64,000 nucleotides of DNA from Hygrocybe punicea (GCA_963556145.1 OY744467.1:1302001-1366000); one strand, 5' to 3'; shown: positions 1 through 12,480, counted from the stretch's first letter. The notes: generated by a model from the sequence alone, not told the origin. Numbers and translations are program-made.

Positions 1-681
1 TCGCAAGCCACAAGAACATCCAAAGCATTTCAGGGAAATTTGGTGGTATCGCTATCAATGATTTGCTGCTCCATGTCCAAGCATTTCCATATATCATTCG
101 AGGTAAATGTAACGTTGGATGAAAGCGACGTAGCGACATGATCACAAACATTAGTGAGTTCACCAGAGAGAGTTGAGCATGAGAATACTCAAGAACACAT
201 CTTTCAAGGGAATACCAATAGCAAAAATACGTGTGTTGAGATCAGTGAGCTTTGTACTGACTGTAGAAAGTCGTTCGCTCTTGGAATAATGAACACTCAA
301 CGCTTCTTGGATAAGCAGAATTTGGGTAATGGGACCTTCTTGTTTGTGGCAAGATTTAAGCGTTCTCCAAACTTCAGCAGCAGTGGTCTTCCCCTCAATA
401 AATTCTTGTTCTTGTTCTGTTGATTTCAGTCCTAAGAAAGAATGTACAACTTTATTGTTAGTTTGCCAGTTTGAGGTGGCTCGAGGTTTGATAGCAACAT
501 CAGGGCAGATTATCTGTCCAGTAAGGTAGTCATCAAGACCAACCATGCCTAAGCATTGGACAACAATGTGTTTCCATTTCGGCCAGTTGTTCTTTGATTT
601 ATCGAGTAATTCGATTTGAGAAACAAGGCTCGCTTGGATGGTGGGGGCAAGTGCAACGGAGGGTGCAGCAGTGGTAGACAT
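1..681 (-). pseudogene. Copia (Ty1-like) retrotransposon gag, truncated by the window edge
   Basis: The ATG at 681 (minus strand) opens a gag-like protein of the UBN2/Ty1-copia type found in many basidiomycete Copia elements. Its N-terminus is Ala/Thr-rich, followed by a region with a Trp-Pro-Lys-Trp motif near residue 33. The frame closes after about 173 residues near 160. The same protein resumes in another frame from about 160 to 1 (DHVATSLSS followed by an Asp-Ile-Trp-Lys stretch), so one frameshift breaks it. Gag forms the virus-like particle that packages element RNA. Protease, integrase and RT would lie beyond the left edge. An LTR-like segment lies immediately upstream at 764-903. I see a broken partial element; the family assignment rests on recognising the gag type. 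Confidence 0.7.
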
Positions 682-751
682 ATTTTTGAGTCAAGAATAA
701 TGTAAGGTAAGCTTGGCAAGGAGTGGGTTGTGTCTAGCACACAAGCGCGCA

Positions 752-903
752 GGGCTCATAACCTGTTAAAACTGTATCCTAGTCAGGCTAAGTATAATAC
801 AGTTAGCGGATGGTCTATACAATGTGAGGAATACATACCTCAGCCATGAACAGAACGACTGAGGTAGCAGAATAGTCTGTGTGACATTGATATACGATAA
901 ACA
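752..903 (-). repeat. Putative 5' LTR and primer-binding site of the Copia element
   Basis: Read on the minus strand, a 140-bp segment starts TGTT (at 903) and ends AACA (at 764), the short inverted ends expected of an LTR. It is followed directly by GGTTATGAGCCC (763-752), which resembles the primer-binding stretch seen after Copia LTRs in basidiomycetes. It sits 80 bp upstream of the gag start. The partner LTR is outside the window, so the ends and target duplication cannot be checked. Confidence 0.5.
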
Positions 904-1129
904 ATGTCATGTGTCCCGATTGTGTCCCGATCATGTAATCTTACACATGTGAAAGAGCCCTTTCAGCGTATCTTTCCCATGATATATGGGTCAGCCGAGA
1001 TGGACAATTCCCACTCCAAGTGGGCTAGCTTATCTCGGCCGACCAATATCATTCTCCAGGGCAGATGGCTTGTCCGATGGTTCCATGTTCGGAGAAGCAT
1101 TGGTTGGCCGAAGCAGAGGGATATATTGG

Positions 1130-2390
1130 CTGGCCATGGAACATGGATTGGCCGACTGGGCTGGGTATTTCAGCTGGCCATGAAAGGTGGATTGGCCGAT
1201 GGGTCTGGGTATTTCGGCTGGCGATGGAACATGGATTGGCCGACTGGGCTGGGTATTTTGGCTGGCCATGAAAGGTGGATTGGCCGATGGGTCTGGGTAT
1301 TTCGGCTGGCCATGGAACATGGATTGGCCGACCTGGCTGGGTATTTCGGCTGGCCATGGAACATGGATTGGCCGAATTCCCTGGGTGTGTCAGCTGTCCA
1401 TGGAACATGGATTGGCCGATGGGTCTGGGTATTTCGGCTGGCCATGGAACATGGATTGGCCAACTGGGCTAGGTATTTCCACTGGCCATGGGAGGTGGAT
1501 TGGCCGACCGGTCTGGGTATTTTGGTTGGCCATGGAACATGGATTGGCCAACTGCCCTGGGTATTTCGGGTGGCCATGGAATGTGGATTGGCCGACCAGT
1601 CTGGGTATTTCGGTTGGCCATGGAACATGGATTGGCCGATGGGTCTGGGTATTTTGGCTGGCCATGGGAGGTGGATTGGCCGACCAGGCTGGGTATCTTG
1701 GCTGGCCATGGAACATGGATTGGCTGACTTCCCTGGGTGTGTCGGCTGGCCATGGAACATGGATTGGCCGACTGCCCTGGGTATTTTGGCTGGCCATGGA
1801 ACTTGGATTGGCTGACCGGGCTGGGTATCTTGGCTAGCCATGGAACATGGATTGGCCGACTTCCCTGGGTATCTCGGCTGGCCATGGAACATGGATTGGC
1901 CAACCAGTCTTCGTATTTCACTTGGCCATGGAACATGGGTTGGCCAAATGGTCTGGGTATTTTGGCTGGCCATGGGAGATGGATTGGCCAACAGGTCTGG
2001 GTATTTAGGCTATGGATTGGCCGATGGTCTGGGTATTTCGGCTGGACATGGAACATGGATTGGCTGACCTCTGTGCGTTTATTGGCTGGCCATGAGACAT
2101 GGATTGGCTGACTGTACTGGGTGTAGCCATGGAACATGGGTTGGCGAAAGCTTTGGTTATATGACATGGCCATAGCACCTGGGTTGGCCAAAGCTCCAGC
2201 TACATTGGGATGGCCACAGCTCTAATTACATCAGCTGTCAACATGATATGCATTGGCCAACACTCAGAATACATTGGCTGGTCATGGCACATTGGTTGGC
2301 TGTTCCTAATGGGTCTCTGGCTGGTTGTGGGTCATGGATTGACCAGTGCCAGAGTTATAATGGCCAGCCATGATACGGCTGACCTTGTGA
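1130..2390 (+). repeat. 44-bp minisatellite, left arm of fold-back element
   Basis: About 25-28 tandem units of 44 bp, each carrying GGCTGGCCATGG and GGATTGGCCGA followed by a CTGGGTATTT-type stretch. Units vary mainly at GAACAT versus GGAGGT and at the segment before CTGGGTAT. Units decay toward 2390. Because 44 is not a multiple of 3, all three frames (and the opposite strand) stay open for long distances. The apparent Trp/Gly-rich and Pro/Ser-rich proteins here are by-products of the repeat, not genes. Confidence 0.9.
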
Positions 2391-3411
2391 CATAGGGTTA
2401 GGGTTTACACCGATAAAATGCAATAAATTCCTTCTCAGACATTAACAGCTTAACATTACAACAAGTACTGCTACTGTGTCACAAATGCCTCTGAAAGGAT
2501 AAAAAGCAAGACACCAACGCCATTCAGTCTTGATCTCAAAGGAGGAGCTCTTCTCCTTCTTGATCAAGACTGACTGACAAAGAAAATACTAACAAAAATT
2601 TTGCAAACAAATAACCAAAAATGGATACTGAAATCAACTAAACTAACAATATTACCTGGTCTCAATGTCACTAAAGGGAGGCTTAAAGGTAATAGTGAGA
2701 CTTACCTGGTCAACTTTCAATGATGCCACCAGGCCCACTACAAGTAGGTTGCCCGGCAAGGAAATCAGGGGGATTCACCCGCCCTTTCATTCCTGAAGAC
2801 CTGTACAGTGACAAGCACTCATTTCTGAGGACCAGACACCAACAGTTGGCACACAGAGATGCCACAATGTTCATTCAAGTTGAACAGATAACTTCAACAA
2901 AAGATACTGTCAGTAATGGGGTAATACAAATTAATCACTCATCTGGATGCAAACATACCAAAGAAGATACCTGACAGTGAAAAAGAAGAACATACCACAA
3001 TAATCAAGTAGTCCTGTGAAGTGAACAGACGTGAGCAACAAAGCCTGAGGAAATCACCTACCAGTTAAGACTATGACACTCCAGAATCTCTGGTTGTTGC
3101 CCGGTACAATAACCAAGGATCCTGCAGTGTCATCAAAAGTGGTAGTGGTGGTTGTGAGGTAAGGAGAAAATCTCAACCATGTTTGATGGGCTTGTACTTA
3201 TTTGTTCATGTGACTTGACGTGTTTGTTGATCACATGTCACAAAGTGTGATGTCACGTTGGGCCGTCCAAACGTTACATCACATTTGTCACATGTCGCGT
3301 CTCAATAATCATGTGACACGCGAGTCATATTCCGAGGGCATCCTGCCCTCATCTCACTATATATAGTAGGTACAAAATAAAAAAAATAATGATATGACGA
3401 GGGCAGGGGAA

Positions 3412-4522
3412 TCACCTTGCCCTCATCTCACTATGTATAATAGGTACAAAAGAAAAATAATAATAACGATATGACGAGGGCAGGGTGATTCCCTGCCCTC
3501 GTCTCGTCGCTGATCCACCCCGACAGTTGGGTTCATGACCACCGTTGCCATCGCTGCTGCTGCCATTCCCGCTGCTGCTGCTGCTGCCGTTGCCGCTGCT
3601 GCTGCTGCTGCTGCCGCTGCTGCTGCTGCTGCTGCCGCTGCTGCTGCCGTTGCCGTTGCCATCGCTGCTGCTGCTGCTGCTGCCGTTGCTGTCGCCGCTG
3701 CTGCTGTTGCTGCTGTTGCCATTGCTGCTGCTGCTGATGTTGCCGTTGCCGTTGCTGCCGCTGCTGCTGGTGCTGTTTGGGCTGCTGCTGCCGTTGCCAT
3801 TGCCGTTGCGGCTGCAGGCTTCGTCTCGGCGCAGTAACAACTGCAAGGCAGTAGTAGTACATAAAATAACCAAAAAAACACTGATGACTTACCATACATG
3901 TCATCCTTTTCTTCGTCGCCATCGTCCGCGTCTGCTGCTGCCCATCGCTGCTGCTGCTGCCGTTGCCGTTGCTGCCATTGCTGCTGCCACTGCCGTGGGT
4001 GCTGTTGCCGCTGTGCTGCCAGTCCTGTTGCTGCTGCCGGCACAGTAACAACTGAAAAGCATAATTTGACTAGTACATAAAATAAGAAAAAAATACAGAC
4101 GACTTACCGTTGTCATCCATTTCTTCGTTGTCGTCGTCCACATCTGGGTCTTCGTCGTCATCGACCACGTCCGCATCTGGGTCATCCCCGTCTGTGTCTC
4201 CACTGACCCGGGCTCCATCATCCACGCCGTCCCCATACCAATGTGGTTCCCGTCTCTCATCATCGTCCTCATTCTCGTCGTTCCGGTCCCCATGTCCATC
4301 ATTGCCATCCCCGTTCTCGTCGTTCCGGTCTCCACTGTCATTGCCATCCCCGTTGCCATGTTTCCGGTCCCCGTTGTCGACGTTCCGGACCCTGTTCTCG
4401 CTGCTCCGGTCTCCGTTCTCGTCATTCCGGTCCCCTGCGTAGTTTGCCGCCCCCATCGTCGTTCTGGGCTTCGTTCGACCCTGCCACGTAGCCTTTCCCG
4501 GACCCATCGCGTTCACGGTCAT
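3412..4522 (-). other. Intron-containing acidic/CAG coding-like cassette, left arm
   Basis: Reading outward from the centre on the minus strand, a coding-like stretch is rich in Asp, Asn, Gly and Glu (repeats of the DRNDENGDGN type). It ends in DDNG before a GTAAGT donor near 4105. The intron ends in TTTTCAG near 4053 and is followed by a CAG-rich segment. A second donor GTAAGTCATCAG near 3890 and acceptor GCCTTGCAG near 3837 precede another long CAG/CTG tract (3535-3835). The matching cassette occurs in the right arm. The CTG tract opens poly-Ala, poly-Leu and poly-Gln frames that I do not call. Whether any protein is made is unknown. Confidence 0.45.
3530..4060 (-). repeat. CTG/CAG trinucleotide-rich tract, left arm
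   Basis: Interrupted GCTGCTGCT/GTTGCC runs, densest at 3550-3835 and again at 3930-4040. The interruptions (CCG, TTG) make it an old imperfect microsatellite. It is mirrored at 6200-6690 in the right arm. Confidence 0.85.
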
Positions 4523-4739
4523 CGTCCGTGTCCTTCTGTTATGGGCGTCACGTCATTGGCTTCCGTCCTGGCGTTGCTGTTGGTGTGACAGTTGTCGTGG
4601 TCGTCTGACACGACGTTGGCGGAAAAGACCTAAAAACTATGTGGAATGAGTTAGTAGAGTAAACAAAAGAAACATAAAATGAAAACTTAAGCTACGTGCT
4701 CATCAAAGTCGAGATGAAGAGTGACGTGGCCTGAACTCG

Positions 4740-5590
4740 CGCGAGAATTTCAACCGGTGTTTGCCGATTTCCTAAACGGGGCCGAATTGCCATATTTGTA
4801 CAGGTGGCTGGATTTTCTTATTGCTATTACATGCTGTATAACACCTCAATGGCCAGGGCAAGACCCTGAAGGGATGTAGGTATCCCATACCCACAAGTAT
4901 GGTAAATTTTGTATTTTATTTGAGCCTACAGAGAGAGCTATTCACAATGTATTTGAGCCCTCTGCCAAAATTGGACCCTTAAACACCCAACTTTGCGAGT
5001 ATACATCTAGAAAATCTAAAATTAATTCTAGCAGTACTAGGTGATGTGTGCTTCATTGTTACAATAAGTGCCTGGCAGTTAGTAGTCCAGGAAATGTGTT
5101 GTAGGACAAATATGTGTGGAACTTCACATCAATAAATTATTGGCTGTTCAATCAAAGTCCCATTATTTGGATTCAAGTCACGCAACTCACAGCTTTACCA
5201 TTTGTTGGCTACAGCACATTTCCTGGACTACTAACTGCCAGGCATTTATTGTAACAATGAAGCACACATCACCTAGTACTGCTAGAATTAATTTTAGATT
5301 TTCTAGATGTATACTCGCAAAGTTGGGTGTTTAAGGGTCCAATTTTGGCAGAGGGCTCAAATACATTGTGAATAGCTCTCTCTGTAGGCTCAAATAAAAT
5401 ACAAAATTTACCATACTTGTGGGTATGGGATACCTACATCCCTTCAGGGTCTTGCCCTGGCCATTGAGGTGTTATACAGCATGTAATAGCAATAAGAAAA
5501 TCCAGCCACCTGTATCAATATGGCAATTCGGCCCCGTTTAGGAAATCGGCAAATGCCGGTTGAAATTCTCGCGCGGGTTCAAGCCACGTC
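4740..5590. repeat. Central palindrome of the fold-back element
   Basis: The two arms meet around 5100-5215. The segment reading CCTGGCAGTT at 5071 is matched in reverse complement at 5233-5242, and the match continues outward past 4760 and 5560 with few differences. The unpaired spacer is only about 100 bp. Near-identity of the inner arms next to such a short loop implies recent homogenisation. This structure is prone to hairpin formation and to cloning or assembly trouble. Confidence 0.85.
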
Positions 5591-5759
5591 ACTCTTTCTT
5601 TGCAACCATGATCACAGACACAAGGCTGCGGAAGAGCACCAGGCTAAGTTTCATTTTAAGTTTGTTTGATTTATTTTTATTAACTAATTCCACGTACTTT
5701 TCAGGTCTTTTCCGGCAACGTCACGTCAGATGACCGTGAACATTACCACATCAACATCG

Positions 5760-6830
5760 ACAGCCAACGACACAAGGCCCATAAGAGGGCAACAACCATG
5801 GTTCCGGGAACGGCAACAATGAGGACCGGAACGACGACAACGAGGACTGGAACGAAGAGAGGGGGGATGGCAACAATGAGAACGGAATGGGGACCGGAAT
5901 GACAGACCGGAGCGACGAGAACGGGGATGGCAATGATGGACACAGGGACTGGAACGACGAGAACGAGGACGACGATGGGAGATGGGATCCACAACAGTAT
6001 GGGGATGGCGCGGACGATGGAGACCGGGTTGGCGGAGACAAAGACAGGGTTGACGCAGATGCAGACACGGTCGACGATGACGAAGACCCAGACGACGAAG
6101 ACCCAGATGTGGACGACGGTGAGGAAGAAAAGGATGACAACGGTAAGTCATCAGTGATTTTTTGCTTATTTTATGTACTACTAATGCCTTGCAGTCGTTA
6201 CTGCACCGAGGCGAAGCCTGCAATGGCAACGGCAATGGCAAGAGCAGCAGCAGCCCAAACAGCAGCAGCAGCGGCAGGGGACCGGAACGACAACCACGGG
6301 GACGGCAACGATGACAGCAAGCACAGGAACGACGACAGCATGGACGGCAACGACAACAATGAGGACAGCAACAAAGATGGCGAGGCAGCAGCAGGACCAG
6401 GACCAGGACCAGGACCAGGACCAGGACCAGGAGCGGGAACGGCAGCAGCAGCGGGACCGGGACCGGGAACGGCAACAGCAGCCGCACCGGCCACGGCAGC
6501 AGCACCAGCAGCGTGAACAGCAGCAGCAGCCGCAATGGCAACGGCAGCAGCAGCAGCGGCAACGGCAACGGCAGCGTGAACCGCAGCAGCAGCAGTGGCA
6601 ACGGCAACATCAGCGTGAACCGCAGCAGCAGCAGCAGACATGACAACGGCAACGGCAACGGCAGCAGCAGCGGTGGTAATGAACCTGACTGTCGGGGTGG
6701 CTCAGCAATGAGACAAGGGCAGGGTGATTCCCTGCCCTCGTTATATCATTATTATTGTATTTTGTACCTATTATACATAGTGAGACGAGGGCAGGATTCC
6801 TGCCCTCGGAATATGATGATTATTACCACT
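5760..6830 (+). other. Intron-containing acidic/CAG coding-like cassette, right arm
   Basis: The plus-strand mirror of the left-arm cassette. An Asp/Asn/Gly-rich frame (DENGDGNDGH and DDDEDPD motifs, about 5887-6143) leads to a GTAAGTCATCAG donor near 6144 and a GCCTTGCAG acceptor near 6193. A TEAKP segment and CAG/AAC/GGACCA repeats follow to about 6690. The acidic frame and both splice signals are kept in both arms despite base changes. That suggests either coding constraint in the past or gene conversion between arms. No known domain is visible. Confidence 0.45.
6200..6690 (+). repeat. CAG/AAC/GGACCA-rich tract, right arm
   Basis: CAG, GGCAAC and a six-fold GGACCA run (about 6391-6430), followed by further CAG clusters to 6680. 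This is the counterpart of the CTG tract in the left arm, but with a different internal expansion. Confidence 0.85.
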
Positions 6831-8129
6831 CACGTGTCACATGATTAATGCAACGCGACAGGTCACATGATTGATGAGACGCGACATGTCACAAGTGTGA
6901 TGTAACGTTTGGATGGCCCAACGTGACATCACACTTTGTGACACGTTAAGTCACATGAACAAATAAGTACAAGACCATCAAACATGGTTATTTTCTTCTT
7001 ACCTCACAACAACTACTACCACCTTTGGTGACACTACAGGATCCTTGGTTATTGTACCAGGCAATAACCAGAGATTCTGGAGTGTTATTGTCTTAACTGG
7101 TATGTGATTTCCTCCCTCATATTCATCACTTCACAGACTACTTTATTACTGTGGTATGTTCTTTGTTATGTTTCACCGGAGACAGATGAGGATTTTTGCC
7201 ATCAAAGAATATTGCGATATCCACTTAAATATTGAAATTATTTGTGTTGTTATCATAAGTCTGAAAAGGTTGTAAACAATAAGGTTATCTAAAAGTAGTA
7301 TTCACACTGAAGACAGTGCAGGCAAAATTTTAAACTATTTGGTCTCCAGACATTCAGGCATGTGGCATTGTGCCTGAACATCTGGAGAGTAAATAATCTA
7401 AAATTTTGCTGCACTATCTTTGGTGTGAATACTAACCTTACTTTTTACAACATTTTTTGGACTTATAATAACAACAAAAATAATGTAAATATTTGAGTGG
7501 AGATCGCAATATTCTTTGATGGCAAAAAATCCTCATCTGTCTCCTGTGTTTGCATGCAGATGAGAGATTAATGTGTATTATCCCATTACTGACAGTGTCT
7601 TTTTTTGAACTGAGCTATTCAACTTGAATGAATATTGTGGCATCTTTGCATGCCAACTGTTGGTGTCTGGCCCCCAGAAAGTACTGCTTGCCACTGTACA
7701 GGCCTCCAAGAATGAAAGAGCAGGTGAACCCCCCTGATTCCCTTGCCAGGCAAGCTACTGGTAGTCACAGTGGGCCTGGTGGCATCATTGAAATTTGACC
7801 AGGTAAACCTCATTATTATTTGTAAGCCTCCCATTAGTGACATTGAGACCAGGTAATGTTCTTAGTGTGGCTGATATGAGTGTTTATGTCAACATATTTT
7901 TGGTTATGTGTTTGCAAAGATTTTGGTAGTGTTTTCTTTGTCAGTCAGTCTTGATCAAGAAGGAGAAGAGCCTCCTTTGAGATCAAGACTGAATGGCTTG
8001 GGGGTCTTGCTTTTGGTCCTTTCAGATGTGTTTGTGAATTCACAGTAGCAGTACTTGTTGTAGTGTTAAGCTGTGACTGGCTTAGAATGAATGTATTGAA
8101 TGTTATCGGCCTCAACCAAACCTTAAGTC

Positions 8130-9665
8130 AGATTGTCAGCCAACCATATCATGGCTGGCCAATGTATCTCAGGCCGGCCACTCCATGGCCCACAGCCAAC
8201 CAAAGACTTGATAGGATCAGCTAACTCATGTCCCATGACCAGCCAATGTATTCCTAGTGTAGGCTAACCCCATGGGCAGCTGATGTATCCATAATATTGG
8301 CCAACCCATGTCGCATGAGCAGCCAAAAGACTCAAAGGAGCAAGTGACCCATGTGTGATCAGCCAATATACTAACGAGGATTGGCCAACCTATGATGACT
8401 ATGTCCTATGGCGAGCCCAATATACCACAAACTGTTGTCAATTTGTGTTCCATGAATAACTGGAATATCCCTAACATTAGCCAATGTCCTTCCTAGGGCC
8501 AGCCTGTGTACCCACCCACTTCAGCTAACTAAAGTTCTATAGCCAGTTAATATAGCCAGAGATTTGGCCAACTCATGCACCATAGCCAGCCAATATACCA
8601 ATACAAATCGGCCAATCCACCTCCCATGGCCAGTGAAAATACCCAGTGCGGTCGGCCAATTCATTTTCCATGGCCAGCCAAAATACCCAGTTCCATTGTC
8701 CAATCTACCTTTCATGGCCAGCCAAAATACCCAGACTGGTTGACCAATCCATGTTCCATGGCCAGCGGAAATGCCCAGACTAGTCAGCCAACCCATGGTG
8801 CATGGCCAGCTGACATACCCAGGGAAGTGGGCCAATGCATGTTCCATGGCCAGCTGAAATACCCAGACCCATCAGCCAATCCACCTCCCATGGCCAGTGG
8901 AAATACCCAGTGCAGTCGGCCAATCCATGTTCCATGGCCAGCCGAAATACCCAGACCGGTCGGCCAATCCACCTCCCATGGCCAGCTGAAATACCCAGAC
9001 CCATCGGCCAATCCATGTTCCATGGCCAATTGAAATACCCAGACTGGTCAGCCAATCCACATTCCATGGCCACCCGAAATACCCAGGGCAGTCGGCCAAT
9101 CCATGTTCCATGGCCAACCAAAATACCCAGACCGGTTGGCCAATCCACCTCCCATGGCCAGTGGAAATACCTAGCCCAGTCGGCCAATCCATGTTCCATG
9201 GCCAGCCAAAACAACCAGACAAGTTGGCCAATCCATGTTCCATGGCCAGCCAAGATACCCAGCCCGGTCGGCCAATCCACCTCCCATGGCCAGCCGAAAT
9301 ACCCAGACCCATCGGCCAATCCATGTTCCATGGCCAACCAAAACACCCAGACCGGTCGGCCAATCCACATTCCATGGCCACCCGAAATACCCAGGGCAGT
9401 CAGCCAATCCATGTTCCATGGCCAGCTGAAGTACCCAGTGCGGTCGGCCAATCCATGTTCCATGGCCAGCCGAAATACCCACACTGGTCGGCCAATCCAC
9501 CTCCCATGGCCAGTGGAAATACCTAGCCTGGTCAGCCAATCCATGTTCCATGGCCAGCCGAAATACCTGGCCTGGTCGGCCAATCCATCTCCCATGGCCA
9601 GCCAAAATATCTAGACCAGTTGGCCAATATATGCCCCTGCTTCGGCCAACTCATGTCCCTCAGAA
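8130..9665 (-). repeat. 44-bp minisatellite, right arm of fold-back element
   Basis: The same 44-bp unit as at 1130-2390, in inverted orientation (CCATGGCCAGCC and TCGGCCAATCCA motifs). It is regular from about 8580 to 9665 and degenerate from 8130 to 8580. About 25 clear copies. Decay toward the centre of the element mirrors the left arm, so expansion appears concentrated at the outer parts of both arms. Confidence 0.9.
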
Positions 9666-9849
9666 CATAGACCCCTCGGCCAAGCCATCTCCCCTGGAGA
9701 AAGATATTGGTTGGCCGAGATTGGCTGGCCCACTCAGAGTGGGAATTGTCCATCTCGGCTGAGCCATGTCTTGTGGAAAAGATATGCTGTAAGGTGTGTG
9801 TGAAATCCAACAGATTGTAGTCTACACATTGATGTTTTAAGAAGTTGGT

Positions 9850-10344
9850 GCTACTAGTATGTGCTACCAATTGAATACAATCATGAATGCCATGGTGGGA
9901 CTAGTACTACTAGCTAATAGGACTCTGGGTCTGAGAGTGTGGGCTTCAACTTCAACTTCACCACTTAAACTGCTCCCACTTGGTCAGCAGTTGCAGCTTG
10001 GCATATCCCTGTGCCAGTGGGAGGGGCATCATTGGCAGTGTAGTATGCTCTCCATTTGATATACCTTTCTATGACTCAGTATGACTCCTGCTGTAGAATG
10101 AGCCCAGTTTCTGCTGGAGAAGGCCCAGTCACCTAATCTGACAGGCCCAGTCATGGATGGTCCCTCTCCCAGATTCTGATTCACCTCCTCTTTCAAGTTG
10201 TTTGTTTGTATTGCGGCCTACTTTAGTGGTAGCTAGTACTTCAAATACCATTACAGTTCAGTCATCATTCATTGTCTAAGTAATTATCAATCTCAGATAT
10301 ATTGATACTCCCTTATCACTTGTTTGATATATATTCTTTGTGTT
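9850..10344. other. No gene seen; spacer between mobile elements
   Basis: AT-rich, CpG-poor sequence with short CTAGTACTAC motifs and no convincing reading frame or RNA gene. Confidence 0.5.
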
Positions 10345-11276
10345 CTGTCTAGTGATGGACAGGTCAGGTTCAGAACCGTGGTTTGAACCTGAACCGATGG
10401 GAACTGAACCATGGTTCACTGGCAGGTCCAGGTTTGAGGCAGGGCATGAACTGGACCTAAAGTCCGGTTCCGTGTTCACGTGTAGTGAACTTCACAGGAA
10501 ACCCTTGCGTTTTTTTGATGGTACCCATACCCATACCTGTCGAAAACCAATACCTGCCCTTGGGGTACAGGTTTTGTCACGGGTACACAATAGGGCAGGT
10601 CAAGGGTATGCAATACCCCCAGGGGTTAAGAGTACGGGTACCACGGGTTAAGGGTACGAGTCCAGCCTCAGAATACCCGCAGTACCCACGTGGGTATGGG
10701 CTGTATTTATTTTGGGAGAAGAAACATCAAAAACTCAATTTTTGGGGGTATTTTTCGCTATTTTTGAGGGATATAATGAGAATCATTGCTTGTAAAAATA
10801 TGTAAAAATGCTCTCAACACTCCCCACAGTATTCTGAACATTGTGCTCCTTTACACTAAAGGGATCCGACCAGTATTCCGTCCACAATAACCATAAAAAC
10901 CACCAAAAACAGGTAAAAATGGGGTATTTTGCATGTTTTTGAGGGATATAATGAGAATCATTGCTTGTAAAAATAAGTAAAAATGCTCTCAACACTCCCC
11001 ACAGTATTCTAAACATTGTGTTCCTTTACACTAAAGGGATCCGGCCAGTATTCTGTCCACAATAACCATAAAAACCACCAAAAACAGGTAAAAATGGGGT
11101 ATTTTGCATGTTTCTTCCTGTACCCCTGCAAAACCCGTGCCATACCCGTACTTTTGGCCTCAGGTACGTACCCGTGACGGGTACGGGTCCGAGTACAGCC
11201 CCAGAGCACTGCGGGTGTACCCCTGACTGGCCATAGTACACAAGTTCCGACCCTCAGGTTACCCGCTACTGTCTAG
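10345..11276. mobile_element. Non-autonomous hAT-type element with 8-bp target duplication
   Basis: CTGTCTAG occurs at 10345-10352 and again at 11269-11276, an exact 8-bp duplication flanking a 916-bp insert. The left end is rich in GGTTCAGAACC-type palindromes and the right end in GGGTACGGGT/ACCCGTACC motifs, typical of self-similar hAT subterminal repeats. No transposase is encoded. Terminal inverted repeats are weak. The 8-bp duplication and composition support hAT. Confidence 0.65.
10761..11110 (+). repeat. Two tandem copies of a 175-bp unit
   Basis: The unit starting TTTTTGAGGGATATAATG at 10761 repeats from 10936 with few differences. It lies inside the hAT-type element and contains no reading frame of note. 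Confidence 0.9.
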
Positions 11277-12480
11277 AAACTTGAGAAAGTCAGCTTCTCA
11301 GTTTTCATTGAGATGATCTGATGTCACATTGCCTTAAATTCATTGATTTCTGAATTTGTGATAAAAATAACAACTTGGTCCTTGGATAAAAACCTTTTTT
11401 TCAACAGGGTTGAATTGCTAGATAGGTTGTTCTACTTGACATCTCTTGTATTATGACAGTATTATGATGTGCTGGTCTCAGGAATATAATGCAATGTAGT
11501 CATAAGACTAACTCTATCCTTATAATGTAGTCTAAATCCAATTTGGAAATTTCCAACAGTGTCCATTGTGGTTGTGGTCATGGTCCTGGTCACAGTCACA
11601 GTTGTGATATTTCCACCATGATGGAACAAAAAGGTGGTGTCTATGCAGAGGGGTCCAAAAGGAATTTAGCCAGCCTCATGGCCAGACTAACTAGGTACTG
11701 TACTAATTCATTCAATTCACCAGCACGTGACTGTGTGAAAACTCCCAATAAATCTGAAAAAATTGAGAAAAAATTAAATCTGGTGTCAAAAAAAATCCAT
11801 GTGATGTGTGACCGGCGAATTGAACGAATTAGTACAGTAACCCCAGTTTGGGATTTCAATCCTGCAACCCCCAGCCCTTGCCAATGTGAATAGATAAAGA
11901 GGCAGTGATGAATACTCTTTTACAGTGTTCAATCATATGGCAGTGAGGACTTCAAGTATGACTACTACTACTAGTGCTAGTACTGTGCCAATGACCAGTG
12001 ACTGGCATGACTAGTACTACTAGTACGCTGCCAACTCAGGAAAATGTCAGTTTGACATTTGTTTGTTGATGTTGGCAGAGCTTAGAAATTAGAGGCCTGG
12101 CTCGATCTTTCCTAAAGACCAGGACAAAAAGTCTTGAATAAACATCCTGCTGGGATCTGGCAAAATACCCACAAAATATCCAGAGAAAGATATCAACTTC
12201 ATGCCACACAGGTAAGCTGCTTAATAAGCTTGCCCAGCACAATTTTCTTTAAGTCCCTTCTTTGTCTTTATTTGACATGGTTCATCTCCCACCTTCAACC
12301 ACATGGCAATGACATACTATGTGACCATGATGGATGGTTAGGAGACAACAAGGATGTATATTCTCTTATATAGTCTTTTTGTTAAAAAAACCATGTTATC
12401 CACATGGATGAAAACAGGACAACAATGGGGAAGAACACTGACAATGATGATGATGGACAATCCAAATGCTGATGTTGAAG
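11277..12480. other. No gene recognised between two hAT-type elements
   Basis: AT-rich, CpG-poor sequence. A 116-residue frame at 11543-11893 has a His/Cys/Gly-rich start but no recognisable domain, no intron context and no homolog I know, so I do not call it. Short CTAGTACTAC repeats occur near 11960-12020. Confidence 0.4.

Larger units (their letters stand above)
960..9800. mobile_element. Giant fold-back (palindromic) transposable element, about 8.9 kb
   Basis: Almost the whole segment is one inverted repeat centred near 5156. Matched landmarks in inverted order include the outer ends (962-1060 against 9680-9797), the 44-bp minisatellites, a block near 2530-2580 matching 7940-7990, blocks near 2720-2850 and 7640-7790, the ACGT-rich blocks near 3230-3330 and 6840-6960, CAG/CTG tracts, and a central palindrome. 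Arms are not equal in length because repeat copy numbers differ. The layout (long inverted arms made largely of tandem repeats) is that of fold-back elements such as Drosophila FB. No transposase is present, so it would need one in trans. I could not find a clean target duplication, so the ends are approximate. Confidence 0.75.

Noticed and set aside
1030..2390. Several overlapping frames encoding Trp/Gly- or Pro/Ser-rich proteins
   Set aside because: They are translations of a 44-bp tandem repeat in all frames and both strands, with no start context or domain.
3535..4050. Poly-Ala, poly-Leu, poly-Gln and poly-Ser frames
   Set aside because: Products of CTG/CAG tracts; the same applies at 6200-6690 and 50350-51060.
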